A program made the position numbers and the translations under genes. The notes beneath the pieces are model-generated. The model saw only the letters and a list, made by a program, of their open reading frames with translations. It was not told where the DNA came from and searched no databases. Positions 54,336-62,659 of a DNA stretch of 64,000 nucleotides are shown one piece after another (the stretch's first letter is position 1; each line of letters begins with the position of its first letter). This DNA comes from Burkholderiales bacterium RIFCSPHIGHO2_12_FULL_63_20 (GTDB lineage: Bacteria > Pseudomonadota > Gammaproteobacteria > Burkholderiales > Burkholderiaceae_C): contig MESA01000041.1 of NCBI GenBank assembly GCA_001770775.1, forward strand, positions 62,001 through 126,000, given 5' to 3'.

Positions 54336-55268
54336 ATGGCACGAGCCATCGACATCGCCCAAGTGACCTATGAAGCGCCTGACCTGGCCTTGATGGAACG
54401 CTTCATGACGGACTTCGGTCTGCGTCGCGTGCCCAGTACCGATGGGGTGCTGTACATGCGCGGTAGTGGGCACCAGCATCACCTGCACGTGACCCGCCAC
54501 GCGATCAAGCAACGCTTCATCGGCGCCACGCTGGAAGTGATCAGCAAGGCCGATCTGGAAGAGCTGGCGGTCTTGCCTGGCTCATCGCCCATCGAGTGGT
54601 CGACCGAGCCCGGTGGCGGCTGGCAGGTGCTCATGTACACACCGGACGGCATCGAGATCCGCGCCGTCTGGGGGCGTGAGCACGCCGCGCCGCTGCCCAT
54701 TCGGGGGCCGCATGCCTTCAACGCCGGCCAGGCCAAGCACCGCGTCGGCTCGTCCATCCGCGTCAAGCGCGAACCGTGCGAGGCCATGCGCCTGGGCCAC
54801 TTCGTGCTGCACGTGAGCAACCACAACGAGACCGTGCAGTGGTTCAGCGAGCGCTTCGGCATGCTGCCCTCCGACTTCTTCGTGCCGCCCGGCACCGATG
54901 GCCCGCCCTACGGTACCTTCCTGCGCTTTGACCGTGGGGCCGAGCTGGTGGACCACCACAGCCTGCTGATCCTGCAGTCGGACTGGGTGGGCGTGCACCA
55001 CTGCTCCTTCGAGGTGCAGGACCTCGACGCCATCATGGGCGCGCACGACTACCTGGTCCAGCAAGGCTGGCAGCTCGACTGCGGCGTGGGTCGCCACCTG
55101 ATGGGCAGCCAGGTCTTTGACTACTGGAAAGACCCGTTCGGTTTCCGCGTCGAACACTACACCGACGGTGACGTGGTCGATGCCCACCACCAGCCCGGTG
55201 TGTTCAACGGCACGGCGCCCGAAACCACCCAGTGGGGCATGGAGCCTCCCCTGGAATTCTTCCAGTGA
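54336..55268 (+). CDS. VOC-family extradiol ring-cleavage dioxygenase (module B)
   Basis: 310-residue type I extradiol dioxygenase paralogue. The predicted Fe(II) ligands are His155 (RLGHFVLHV), His222 (GVHHCSFEVQD) and Glu273 (FRVEHYTDGD), with His207/208 (VDHHSLL) near the acid-base position. Both the N-terminal non-catalytic VOC module and the C-terminal catalytic one are complete. ATG 54336 gives the same N-terminal pattern (MARAIDIAQVTYEAPDL) as module A. It should open the ring hydroxylated by the HpaB-like enzyme. Confidence 0.88.
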   Translation: MARAIDIAQVTYEAPDLALMERFMTDFGLRRVPSTDGVLYMRGSGHQHHLHVTRHAIKQRFIGATLEVISKADLEELAVLPGSSPIEWSTEPGGGWQVLMYTPDGIEIRAVWGREHAAPLPIRGPHAFNAGQAKHRVGSSIRVKREPCEAMRLGHFVLHVSNHNETVQWFSERFGMLPSDFFVPPGTDGPPYGTFLRFDRGAELVDHHSLLILQSDWVGVHHCSFEVQDLDAIMGAHDYLVQQGWQLDCGVGRHLMGSQVFDYWKDPFGFRVEHYTDGDVVDAHHQPGVFNGTAPETTQWGMEPPLEFFQ

Positions 55269-55281
55269 CCAGGATCACCAC

Positions 55282-56037
55282 ATGAGCTACACCACCGAAC
55301 CGATCTCCGACATCACGCGCGAACGCCTGATGAAGGTGGGCACGGCCAACGTGACCAACGCACTGCTCAAGCGGGGCTTTCGCAACGTCTACCTGCTGGG
55401 TCTGGCGCCGCTCGATCCGGCGCAAGGTCAGCTGGTCGGCCCCGCCTACACGCTGCGCTTCATGCCGGCCCGTGAAGACCTGGACACCATGGCGAACTAT
55501 GGCAAACGCGACAACCTGCATCGCGTGGCGATCGAGCAGTGCCCACAAGGTGCTGTCCTCGTGATCGATGCCATGGGCTCGACCAAGGCCGCTGCCATGG
55601 GCGACATGATGGCCCTGCGCCTCAGGCACCGTGGCGTCCAAGGCGTCGTCACCGATGGGGGCTACCGTGATGCGCCCGCCATCCTGGCCACCGGTCTGCC
55701 GTGCTACCAGAAGCAGAGCGCGCCGCCGGCGACTGCCATCGCCATGCACCCCATCGAGCTGAACGGCCCGGTCGGTTGCGCCGGTGTACCGGTCTACCCC
55801 GGTGACGTCATCGTCGGAGACGGCGAAGGTGTGGTCTGCATCCCCCGCCATCTGGTCGACGAAATCGCCATCGAAGCCCTCGACGCCTTCGAATACGAAG
55901 CCTATGCCGCCCAGCTCATCGAGCGCGGCACCTCCATCCTCGACTGCTTCCCGGCTACCCCTGAGAGCCGTGCAGCCTACGACCAATGGGTGGCCGATGG
56001 CCGTCCCGCCTTCCCACCTCTGGAGACCACCCCATGA
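55282..56037 (+). CDS. RraA-family aldolase-like protein (module B)
   Basis: 251 residues, paralogous to the module A protein. The signature VVTDGGYRDAPAILATGLP carries the Arg-Asp pair, and GPVGCAGVPVYPGDVIVGDG, followed by EGVVCIPRHLVDEI, completes the core. The predicted role is retro-aldol cleavage of a 4-hydroxy-2-oxo acid or a keto-acid decarboxylation late in the pathway. It is 13 bases after the dioxygenase gene and overlaps the cupin gene by four bases, in contrast to module A where it is the last gene. Confidence 0.87.
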   Translation: MSYTTEPISDITRERLMKVGTANVTNALLKRGFRNVYLLGLAPLDPAQGQLVGPAYTLRFMPAREDLDTMANYGKRDNLHRVAIEQCPQGAVLVIDAMGSTKAAAMGDMMALRLRHRGVQGVVTDGGYRDAPAILATGLPCYQKQSAPPATAIAMHPIELNGPVGCAGVPVYPGDVIVGDGEGVVCIPRHLVDEIAIEALDAFEYEAYAAQLIERGTSILDCFPATPESRAAYDQWVADGRPAFPPLETTP

Positions 56038-56456
56038 GCCCCGATGTCAACACCATGAAGACGCTGGAAATCCTCATCAACCGTGAGGACCTGGACCCAG
56101 ACCAGTGGATCAACTTCCCCGAGTATGGCTTCCGCCAGTACTTCCTGTTCAAGAACACCGAGACCGGCGCGTCCATCGCCATCCTGGAGTACGAGAAGGG
56201 CGGCCGCATTCCGGTCAAGCACGTCCACGCCTCCAACCAGTTCATGTACTGCCTGGAAGGCGACTACGAGTACACCGACGTGGGTCTGCGGCTCAAGCCC
56301 GGTTCCTTCTACATGAACCCGGTCGGCCAGGCCCACGGCCCGACCATTGCCCATGAGCGCAGCGTGCTGATCGAGATCTACGACGGCCCCCACTACAAGG
56401 AAAAGCCGGTCTTCCACACCGACGAGACCATCGGCGACTTCCTGGCCAAGGCCTGA
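56034..56456 (+). CDS. Small cupin-domain protein (module B)
   Basis: 140-residue single cupin with His63 and His65 in VKHVHASNQFMYCLEGDYEY, Gln69 at the usual Glu position, and His101 in NPVGQAHGPTIAHE. It is a paralogue of the cupin at 14422-14856 and has no counterpart in module A. It overlaps the RraA gene by four bases and is followed by the aldehyde dehydrogenase gene 34 bases on, so a function within the pathway is likely. It could be an isomerase, lactonase-like or dioxygenase step; sequence alone does not tell. Confidence 0.85.
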   Translation: MSPDVNTMKTLEILINREDLDPDQWINFPEYGFRQYFLFKNTETGASIAILEYEKGGRIPVKHVHASNQFMYCLEGDYEYTDVGLRLKPGSFYMNPVGQAHGPTIAHERSVLIEIYDGPHYKEKPVFHTDETIGDFLAKA

Positions 56457-56490
56457 GCTGCGCCACCCCATTCAGATTGAGAGTTCATCC

Positions 56491-58020
56491 ATGTTTGACA
56501 CCCAAGACATCCTTCAGAAGGCCGGCATCGCTGCCGTCCAGTCCGGCTCTTATGGCGCCACCCTGGGCTGGGCCCCGGTTGAAGGCCGCACCACGTTCGA
56601 GGCCATCTGTCCCGCCGATGGCAAGCTGAGCGCCCGCATCGCCGGCTCGACCGCGGAAGACTACGAAGCCATCGTCTCGGCCTCGCTCGACGCCCAGAAG
56701 CGCTGGCGCATGGTGCCGGCCCCCACCCGTGGCGAGTTCGTGCGTCGCATCGGTGAGCTGGTCGAGGAAAACATGGAGATGCTGGCCGCGGTCGTCATGC
56801 TCGACACTGGCAAGTCCCTCATGGAAGCCAAGGGTGAGCTCAAGGAAGTGGTCGACATGGCCACCCTGTCGGCAGGCCAGTCGCGCATGATGTACGGCTT
56901 CACCCAGCAGTCGCAGCGCGCCAAGCACCGCATGTACGACCAGTGGCTGCCGCTGGGCGTGGTCGGCATCATCACCGCCTACAACTTCCCCGCCGCCGTG
57001 TGGGCGCAAAACGGCTTCCTGTCGGTCATCGGGGGCAACACCGTGATCTGGAAGCCCAGCCCCAAGGTGCCGCTCACGGCCATCGCCATCCAGAAGCTGG
57101 CCAACCAGGCCATGAAGGAATTCAAGTGTGAGGGCGTGTTCTCGCTCTACACCCCGGCCGACAACGAGCTGGCCGAGCTGCTGCTGTGCGACACTCGCGT
57201 GCCGCTGATCTCCTTCACCGGCTCGTCGGGCGTGGGCCGCAAGGTGGCTGATCTGGTCGGCCAGACCCTGGGCCGTCGCTTCATGCTCGAATGCTCGGGC
57301 AACAACGGCTGCATCGTCGACGAAACCGCCGACCTGAAGCTGGCTGCCCGCGCCATCACCTTCGGTGCTGTGGGCACCACCGGCCAGCGCTGCACCAGCA
57401 CCCGCCGCATCATCGCGCACCGCTCCGTCCTCAACGAACTGGTCGAACTGATGGCGCATTCCTTCGAGCAGATCACCATCGGTGACCCGCGTGAACCCGG
57501 CACCGTGGTCGGCCCGCTGATCGACGGCGCGGCGGTGGGTCAGTACGAAGCTGCACTGGCGCAGGCCGTGAGCCTGGGCGGCAAGGTCGTGTACGGTGGT
57601 CAGCGCATCAATCGTCCCGGCCACTACGTGCAGGCCGCCATCGTCACCGACGTCAAGCCCGAGTGGGAGTGCGTGCAGCACGAAACCTTCGCGCCCATCG
57701 TCTACGTCATGCCCTACGACACCCTGGACGAGGCCATCGCCATCCACAACGGCGTTCCCCAAGGTCTGGCCTCGGGCATGCACTCCACGAACCTCACCAA
57801 CATCGAAACCTTCCTGTCGGCAGCCGGCAGTGACTGCGGCATCGTGCGCATCAACATGGGCACCACCGGTGCGGACGTCGGCGCTGCTTTCGGGGGCGAA
57901 AAGGAAACTGGCGGTGGTCGTACCGCGGGGTCCGACTCCTGGAAGGGCTACATGCGCCGTCAAAGCGTGTGTGTGAACTGGGGCGGCGAGTCCGCCTGGG
58001 ACAGCCGCATCAAGCTGTGA
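56491..58020 (+). CDS. ALDH7-like NAD-dependent aldehyde dehydrogenase (module B)
   Basis: 509-residue aldehyde dehydrogenase. The catalytic residues are Cys301 (GTTGQRCTSTRR) and Glu267 (MLECSGNNG). ITAYNFPAAVWAQN, the NIPTSGAEIG-like NMGTTGADVGAAFGGEKETG and GSDSWKGYMRR resemble the ALDH7/alpha-aminoadipic semialdehyde group, although the usual ELGGNN is ECSGNN here. It would oxidise the semialdehyde left by ring cleavage, as HpaE or aminomuconate semialdehyde dehydrogenases do. Module A has no ALDH gene but a molybdenum hydroxylase in the corresponding part of the cluster. Confidence 0.9.
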   Translation: MFDTQDILQKAGIAAVQSGSYGATLGWAPVEGRTTFEAICPADGKLSARIAGSTAEDYEAIVSASLDAQKRWRMVPAPTRGEFVRRIGELVEENMEMLAAVVMLDTGKSLMEAKGELKEVVDMATLSAGQSRMMYGFTQQSQRAKHRMYDQWLPLGVVGIITAYNFPAAVWAQNGFLSVIGGNTVIWKPSPKVPLTAIAIQKLANQAMKEFKCEGVFSLYTPADNELAELLLCDTRVPLISFTGSSGVGRKVADLVGQTLGRRFMLECSGNNGCIVDETADLKLAARAITFGAVGTTGQRCTSTRRIIAHRSVLNELVELMAHSFEQITIGDPREPGTVVGPLIDGAAVGQYEAALAQAVSLGGKVVYGGQRINRPGHYVQAAIVTDVKPEWECVQHETFAPIVYVMPYDTLDEAIAIHNGVPQGLASGMHSTNLTNIETFLSAAGSDCGIVRINMGTTGADVGAAFGGEKETGGGRTAGSDSWKGYMRRQSVCVNWGGESAWDSRIKL

Positions 58021-58045
58021 TCACCGACTTAGGAATTTTTCAGAC

Positions 58046-58474
58046 ATGACCATTCTCAAAAAGCGTTCCTCCTCTCCCGCCGTGGCCGAGCCGGTCCCCG
58101 GCATGTGGACCAACTGCATGACCGTGGGCAACATCGCCTACATCTCGGGCATGACCGCCCGCAGTAACGACCGTGTGACCATCCAGGGCAAGGACGAGTA
58201 CGAACAGTCTCGCGTGATTTTCCAGAAGATCAAGGACCTGGCCGAGGCCGCCGGCGGCTCGATCAACGACGTCGTCAAGATGACCATCTTCGTCGTCAAC
58301 ATCGAGCACAACCACCTGGTGTGGAAGGCACGTCAGGAGTTCTTCAGCGGCGACTTCCCCGCCTGCACGCTGGTGGAAGTGAAGTCGCTGGCCAAGGGCG
58401 CCAGCGCCGAGATCCTGGTCGAAATCGAGGGCATTGCCCATATCGGTTGCAGCGGTGAGAAGGCCGCTGCATGA
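58046..58474 (+). CDS. RidA family protein without the catalytic Arg (module B)
   Basis: 142-residue RidA-fold protein, paralogue of 36800-37210. Blocks are VGNIAYISGMTARS, YEQSRVIFQKIKDLAEAAGG, VVKMTIFVVNIEH and RQEFFSGDFPACTLVEVKSL. In the motif that is YPARSxVEV in deaminating RidA proteins, Cys107 stands in place of Arg. The gene overlaps the following FAH gene by four bases. Retention of the same Arg loss in both copies suggests a shared, non-canonical activity in both pathways rather than general imine quenching. Confidence 0.88.
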   Translation: MTILKKRSSSPAVAEPVPGMWTNCMTVGNIAYISGMTARSNDRVTIQGKDEYEQSRVIFQKIKDLAEAAGGSINDVVKMTIFVVNIEHNHLVWKARQEFFSGDFPACTLVEVKSLAKGASAEILVEIEGIAHIGCSGEKAAA

Positions 58475-59325
58475 AGCTGATCTCCTTCCAGACGCGCACG
58501 GGCGACAGCTTCGGTCTGGTGGACGGTCAGGACGTGTACGACCTGGGCCGCCGCCTGGGTCCCGAGTGTCCTGACCTGCGCACGGCCATCGCGCAGAACC
58601 AGTTGGCGCAGTTCACCCCGTTGCCTGGCAGCGTGGCACCGGATCACCAACTGAGCCAGTTGACCTTGCTGCCGGTCATTCCCAATCCGGGCAAGATCGT
58701 GTGCGTGGGGCTCAACTACCATGCGCACCGCCTCGAAGGCGGGCACGGCGAAGTGGGGGATCCCACCTTGTTCCTGAGGGTGGCGGAGTCCCAGGTGGCT
58801 CACGGCCAGCCGATGATCTGCCCGAAGGAGTCGGACCAGTTCGATTATGAGTGCGAGATTGCTGTGGTGATCGGCCGGGGTGGCGATCGGATCACCGTGG
58901 CCGATGCACTCACCCATGTGGCCGGTATCTCGGCCTACAACGATGGCTCGGTGCGCGACTGGCAGATGGCCACGTCGCAGTGGACCGCCGGTAAGAACTT
59001 CCGCGCCACCGGGGCCTTCGGGCCCTGGCTCGTGACGTCGGACGAATTGCCGCCGGATCGCGTGCTGAGCGTCGTCACCCGCCTCAACGGTGTGGAGATG
59101 CAGCGCAGCACGACCGACCTGCTGATCTTCTCGATCCCGCGCTTGATCAGCTACATCTCGGCCATCATGCCGCTGTCCCCCGGCGACGTGATCGTGACCG
59201 GTACGCCGGGCGGTGTGGGCTTCCGCCGCACGCCCCAGGTGTTCATGCACCACGGTGACGTGGTGGAGGTGGAGGTGGAGGGCGTGGGCGTCTTGCGCAA
59301 CACGGTCGTCAAGGAAGGCGCCTGA
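58471..59325 (+). CDS. Fumarylacetoacetate hydrolase family protein (module B)
   Basis: 284-residue FAH-fold enzyme with metal-site residues in FDYECEIAVVIGRGGDRI and GISAYNDGSVRDWQM. NPGKIVCVGLNYHAHRLEGG, GKNFRATGAFGPWLVTSDEL and VIVTGTPGGVGFRRTPQ match the module A enzyme closely. It is the last gene of module B; a hairpin follows. The step catalysed (hydrolysis, hydration, decarboxylation or isomerisation of the ring-fission product) cannot be decided from sequence. Confidence 0.9.
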   Translation: MKLISFQTRTGDSFGLVDGQDVYDLGRRLGPECPDLRTAIAQNQLAQFTPLPGSVAPDHQLSQLTLLPVIPNPGKIVCVGLNYHAHRLEGGHGEVGDPTLFLRVAESQVAHGQPMICPKESDQFDYECEIAVVIGRGGDRITVADALTHVAGISAYNDGSVRDWQMATSQWTAGKNFRATGAFGPWLVTSDELPPDRVLSVVTRLNGVEMQRSTTDLLIFSIPRLISYISAIMPLSPGDVIVTGTPGGVGFRRTPQVFMHHGDVVEVEVEGVGVLRNTVVKEGA

Positions 59326-59340
59326 GTGGTCGAACACTGG

Positions 59341-59361
59341 CTGGCGCCTTCCGGGCGCCGG
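59341..59361. terminator. Hairpin between module B and rluE, possible bidirectional stop
   Basis: CTGGCGCC (59341-59348) and GGCGCCGG (59354-59361) form an 8-pair stem (one G-T pair) with a five-base loop in the 57-base convergent gap. No T-tract follows on either strand, so termination efficiency is doubtful. Confidence 0.35.
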
Positions 59362-59382
59362 CCTCGTGAACCCGCCAGATCG

Positions 59383-59955
59383 TCATGACCGCGCGACGCC
59401 CGCATCCATCCACACCCCACAAGCCAAGCCATCCAGTGAATACGGCCCGATGGCCGCGCGGATCAGGCGCAAGGTCGGAAAGCCCACGGCAGCGGTCATG
59501 CGCCGCACCTGCCGGTTGCGTCCTTCTCTGATCACCAGCTCGATCCACGAGGTGGGAATGGTCTTGCGCATGCGAACGGGTGGGTCGCGGTCCCAAAGAT
59601 GGGGCGGTGCCTCCATCCGTCTGGCCCGTGCCGGACGGGTCATGCCATCCTTGAGCATGACGCCTTGGCGTAAGGCGACCAAGGCGACCTCGTCTGGCAC
59701 GCCTTCGACCTGAACCCAGTAGGTCTTGTCCATCTTGAAGCGCGGATCGGCGATGCGAGCCTGCAACTTGCCGTCGTTCGTGAGCAGCAACAGGCCTTCG
59801 CTGTCGGCATCGAGCCGTCCGGCCACGTACACATCGGGCAGGTCGATGAAGTCCTTCAGGCCACGCCACGCCCCTTCAGCCGTGAACTGGCTGAGGACAC
59901 CGTAAGGTTTGTTGAAACGGATCAGGCGTGACGCAAGGGCAGGGTTCTGGATCAT
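59383..59955 (-). CDS. rluE: 23S rRNA pseudouridine(2457) synthase-like, RsuA/RluB/RluE family
   Basis: 190-residue pseudouridine synthase without an S4 domain, as in RluE. The catalytic Asp is in [18 protein letters not shown]; preceding [15 protein letters not shown] and following [16 protein letters not shown] and [20 protein letters not shown] are family blocks. It isomerises one uridine in 23S rRNA; the exact position is inferred from similarity to RluE. The start at [10 protein letters not shown] (59955) is used; the frame continues 33 codons upstream without conserved sequence. This gene marks the return to core genome after module B. Confidence 0.87.
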   Translation of the reverse strand: MIQNPALASRLIRFNKPYGVLSQFTAEGAWRGLKDFIDLPDVYVAGRLDADSEGLLLLTNDGKLQARIADPRFKMDKTYWVQVEGVPDEVALVALRQGVMLKDGMTRPARARRMEAPPHLWDRDPPVRMRKTIPTSWIELVIREGRNRQVRRMTAAVGFPTLRLIRAAIGPYSLDGLACGVWMDAGVARS

Positions 59956-60001
59956 GGCGCGGACAGCATAGCAAGGAAGCGGCACGCCTGGCGGGGCCGC
60001 T

Positions 60002-60844
60002 TTACGGCTGCATCCGCAGGCGCCGCATGGTCTCTTCGTCCCGCGCATCGTCAATCTCGCGGATCACGCCGCCCAGGTCCACCGGCCCGCTGGCCTGGGT
60101 GAACTGGCCCGTCAACGGGGTCTCGGGGGTCAAGGCACCTTGCTCGTACAGCGCCCAGATCTCGGGCCCGTAATGGGTGGACAGCAAGTCCGGGGCGAAA
60201 CCGCCGAAGAAGTCGCGCAGGTTGCCCACGTCGCGCAGCAACATGCGCTTGGCGTGGTTGTTGCCGGCCGCATCCACCGCCTGCGGCAGGTCAATGATGA
60301 CGGGGCCATCCTGGGCCAGCAGGATGTTGAACTCGGACAGATCACCGTGCACCACACCGGCACACAGCATGCGAACCACTTCGGTCAACAAGGTCGCATG
60401 GTGGTCGCGCGCTTCCTGCGCCGTGAAGCACACATCGTTGAGCCGGGGCGCCGCATCGCCTTCGGCGTTGGCCACCAACTCCATCAGCAACACGCCATCC
60501 AGGAAGTTGTAGGGCTGCGGCACGCGCACACCCGCAGCGGCCAGGCGATAGAGGGCGTCCACTTCAGCGCTCTGCCACGCCGCTTCCTGCGCCTGTCGCC
60601 CAAAGCGGGTGCCCTTGGCCATCGCACGGGCCTGGCGCGTGTTCTTGGTCTTGCGGTTCTCGGTGTAGTCGACCGCCTGCCGGAAGCTGCGGTTCGTCGC
60701 TTCTTTGTAGATCTTGGCGCACAGCGTTTCGTCCCCACGCCGGACCACGTACACCATGGCCTCCTTGCCGCTCATCAGCTGACGCACGACGGTGTCGATC
60801 AAGCCTTCTTCAACAAGGGACTGCAGTCTGGGAGGTGTTTTCAT
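60002..60844 (-). CDS. RIO1-like serine protein kinase
   Basis: 280-residue RIO-family atypical kinase. The ATP site is [15 protein letters not shown] with Lys in [10 protein letters not shown]; the catalytic loop is [13 protein letters not shown] with Asp and Asn, and the metal-binding Asp is in [13 protein letters not shown] flexible-loop segment [20 protein letters not shown] with FGRQ lies between lobes. Bacterial RIO proteins are found in many proteobacteria and their substrates are largely unknown. The start MKTPPRLQ at 60844 is adopted; upstream in-frame sequence is antisense to the next gene. Confidence 0.88.
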   Translation of the reverse strand: MKTPPRLQSLVEEGLIDTVVRQLMSGKEAMVYVVRRGDETLCAKIYKEATNRSFRQAVDYTENRKTKNTRQARAMAKGTRFGRQAQEAAWQSAEVDALYRLAAAGVRVPQPYNFLDGVLLMELVANAEGDAAPRLNDVCFTAQEARDHHATLLTEVVRMLCAGVVHGDLSEFNILLAQDGPVIIDLPQAVDAAGNNHAKRMLLRDVGNLRDFFGGFAPDLLSTHYGPEIWALYEQGALTPETPLTGQFTQASGPVDLGGVIREIDDARDEETMRRLRMQP

Positions 60845-61063
60845 CCGGGTAGCAAATGGCGCCGATTCAGTTTTGAATGCGGTCCATGCTAACCCATCAC
60901 GTGCTTCGTCATCAACGGGCGCGTGGATGCCCGGCCGACAGGTTTCGAGCGTGAGCTGTGTTGAGATTGACGCAGGAATGAATCGGATTGATCGACTTCG
61001 GGTGCGCAACAGGTGCGCCAAAGTGGCGACACTCTCCGGCTGCGTTTGCACCACAGGATCGTC

Positions 61064-61930
61064 ATGGCATTCAGCCCACCCCCTACCGTCAATGTGATTG
61101 ACCTCACCGCCAGGCTCGGCCTGTACGCCCTGGGGGAGCTGGGCATCACCACGACCGCAGACAGCGGACGTTGGCCCCAGATTGCGCTGGCTGGCGTATC
61201 CGTGGCGCCCAGGCTCGACTGGCACCGACCTGCCGGCATCGACGAGCTGACTGCGCCTGCGCCAGACTGCGCCGCCACCATCTTGCTGGTCGGCCCAGGT
61301 TCCGCCAAGCAGGTTCGAGCAGCGCTGGCCTTGCTGAACCCCCTGACCGACACGGTGGTCTGGGCGTTCCTGATGCCCAATGCCCTGACGGAAGCTGCCG
61401 TCTTCAAGTCGCTACCCCCAGATCAGGCGGCGCGCACGCTGGCCTACCAGTTGCCCGACAGCAGCCCGCAGACCTTTTGGTTCGTGCTGATGGAGCAACT
61501 GGGCAAGCTCAGCTTCATGGGTGACCTGGCCCTTCAACAATCTCACAACCTCTCACTGAGCAACGATATGAGTTCGAACCTGAAGCAATGCATGGACGCG
61601 GCGATGACCATTGACGGTGCCCTGGCGGTCGCCTTGGTGGACTACCGCAGCGGCATGTGCCTGGCCCAAGCGGGCGGTGGCATCAACCTGGACCTGGCTG
61701 CAGCGGGAAACACCCAGGTGGTCAACGCCAAGCTCAAGACCATGGAGTCTTTGGGCCTGCGTCGAGGCATCGAAGACATCCTCATCACCCTGGGGGACCA
61801 ATACCACCTGATCCGTCTGGTGCCCAACAACCAGGGCCTGTTCCTGTACCTGGTGCTGGACAAGGCCAAGGGCAATCTGGCGCTGGCGCGCTACAAGCTG
61901 ACGGACATCGAGCGCTCGCTCAAGGTCTGA
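61064..61930 (+). CDS. Roadblock/LC7-domain protein with novel N-terminal region
   Basis: 288 residues. The C-terminal 115 residues form a Roadblock/LC7-like fold: MDAAMTIDGALAVALVDYRS, GGGINLDLAAAGNTQVVNAK, GIEDILITLGDQYHLIRLV and FLYLVLDKAKGNLALARYKL. Such domains in bacteria often partner with small GTPases (as MglB does with MglA) or act in signalling; no GTPase gene is adjacent. The first 170 residues contain ATILLVGPGSAKQVRAALAL and QTFWFVLMEQLGKLSFMGDL and are not recognised. It is divergent from the RIO kinase. Confidence 0.75.
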   Translation: MAFSPPPTVNVIDLTARLGLYALGELGITTTADSGRWPQIALAGVSVAPRLDWHRPAGIDELTAPAPDCAATILLVGPGSAKQVRAALALLNPLTDTVVWAFLMPNALTEAAVFKSLPPDQAARTLAYQLPDSSPQTFWFVLMEQLGKLSFMGDLALQQSHNLSLSNDMSSNLKQCMDAAMTIDGALAVALVDYRSGMCLAQAGGGINLDLAAAGNTQVVNAKLKTMESLGLRRGIEDILITLGDQYHLIRLVPNNQGLFLYLVLDKAKGNLALARYKLTDIERSLKV

Positions 61931-61996
61931 GGCGGATCCTCCTGCGACCGAAGGCTGCATGATGCGGTCTTCACTGTTTGTTGACACACCCCTGCC

Positions 61997-62659
61997 ATGC
62001 TCATCCACTCGGACTTCTCACGTCGGGCCATCGTGACGGCTGCAGACCACCACTGGGTGGCGTCTCCGCAGCCGGGTGTCGAGCGCGTGATGCTCGACCG
62101 CATCGGCAGCGAGCGGGCCCGCGCGACGAGCTTCGTCCGCTACCACCCGCACTCCGTCTTTCCCGCGCATGGGCATCCCGGCGGTGAGGAGATCCTCGTG
62201 CTGTCCGGCACGTTCTCGGATGCCAGTGGCGACTACGGGCCAGGCTGGTACCTGCGCAATCCACCGGGCTCGTCGCACCAGCCATCGAGCACCGAAGGGG
62301 CGCTGATCTTCGTGAAGCTCTGGCAGATGGCAGAGAACGAATCGACCACGGTGCGGATCGACACCCATGATCCGGCCTCGTGGCACCGAGAAGGTTCGCA
62401 CGAGGTGTGCCCGTTGTATCAGAGCGAACGCGAGCAGGTGAGCCTCCAGCGACTCCCGTCTGGCGCGCCGGTGATCGTGGACACGCAGGGCGGCGCCGAG
62501 CTGCTGGTGCTGGACGGCCAGCTGGTCGAGGGGCCCGAGCCATTCGGACGCGGCAGTTGGATGCGTCTGCCGCCGGGCGCCGTCTGCACGCTCACGGCGG
62601 GCGCAGACGGCGTGACGATCTACCTCAAGACCGGCCATCTGGCGGGGCTCATCACATGA
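61997..62659 (+). CDS. ChrR-like double cupin protein
   Basis: 220 residues resembling the anti-sigma ChrR-type cupin domain, duplicated. The first cupin has FPAHGHPGGEEILVLSGTFS with His/His/Glu metal ligands, then GPGWYLRNPPGSSHQPSSTE. The second half (SLQRLPSGAPVIVDTQGGAE) is degenerate. The N-terminal zinc-binding anti-sigma helix of true ChrR is absent, so this is more likely an enzyme-associated or sensing cupin. It overlaps the following oxidase gene by four bases (ATGA). Confidence 0.8.
   Translation: MLIHSDFSRRAIVTAADHHWVASPQPGVERVMLDRIGSERARATSFVRYHPHSVFPAHGHPGGEEILVLSGTFSDASGDYGPGWYLRNPPGSSHQPSSTEGALIFVKLWQMAENESTTVRIDTHDPASWHREGSHEVCPLYQSEREQVSLQRLPSGAPVIVDTQGGAELLVLDGQLVEGPEPFGRGSWMRLPPGAVCTLTAGADGVTIYLKTGHLAGLIT

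Noticed and set aside
62380-62655. Extended start for the amine oxidase
   Set aside because: The extension lies inside the cupin gene, and the FAD motif begins right after ATG 62656.
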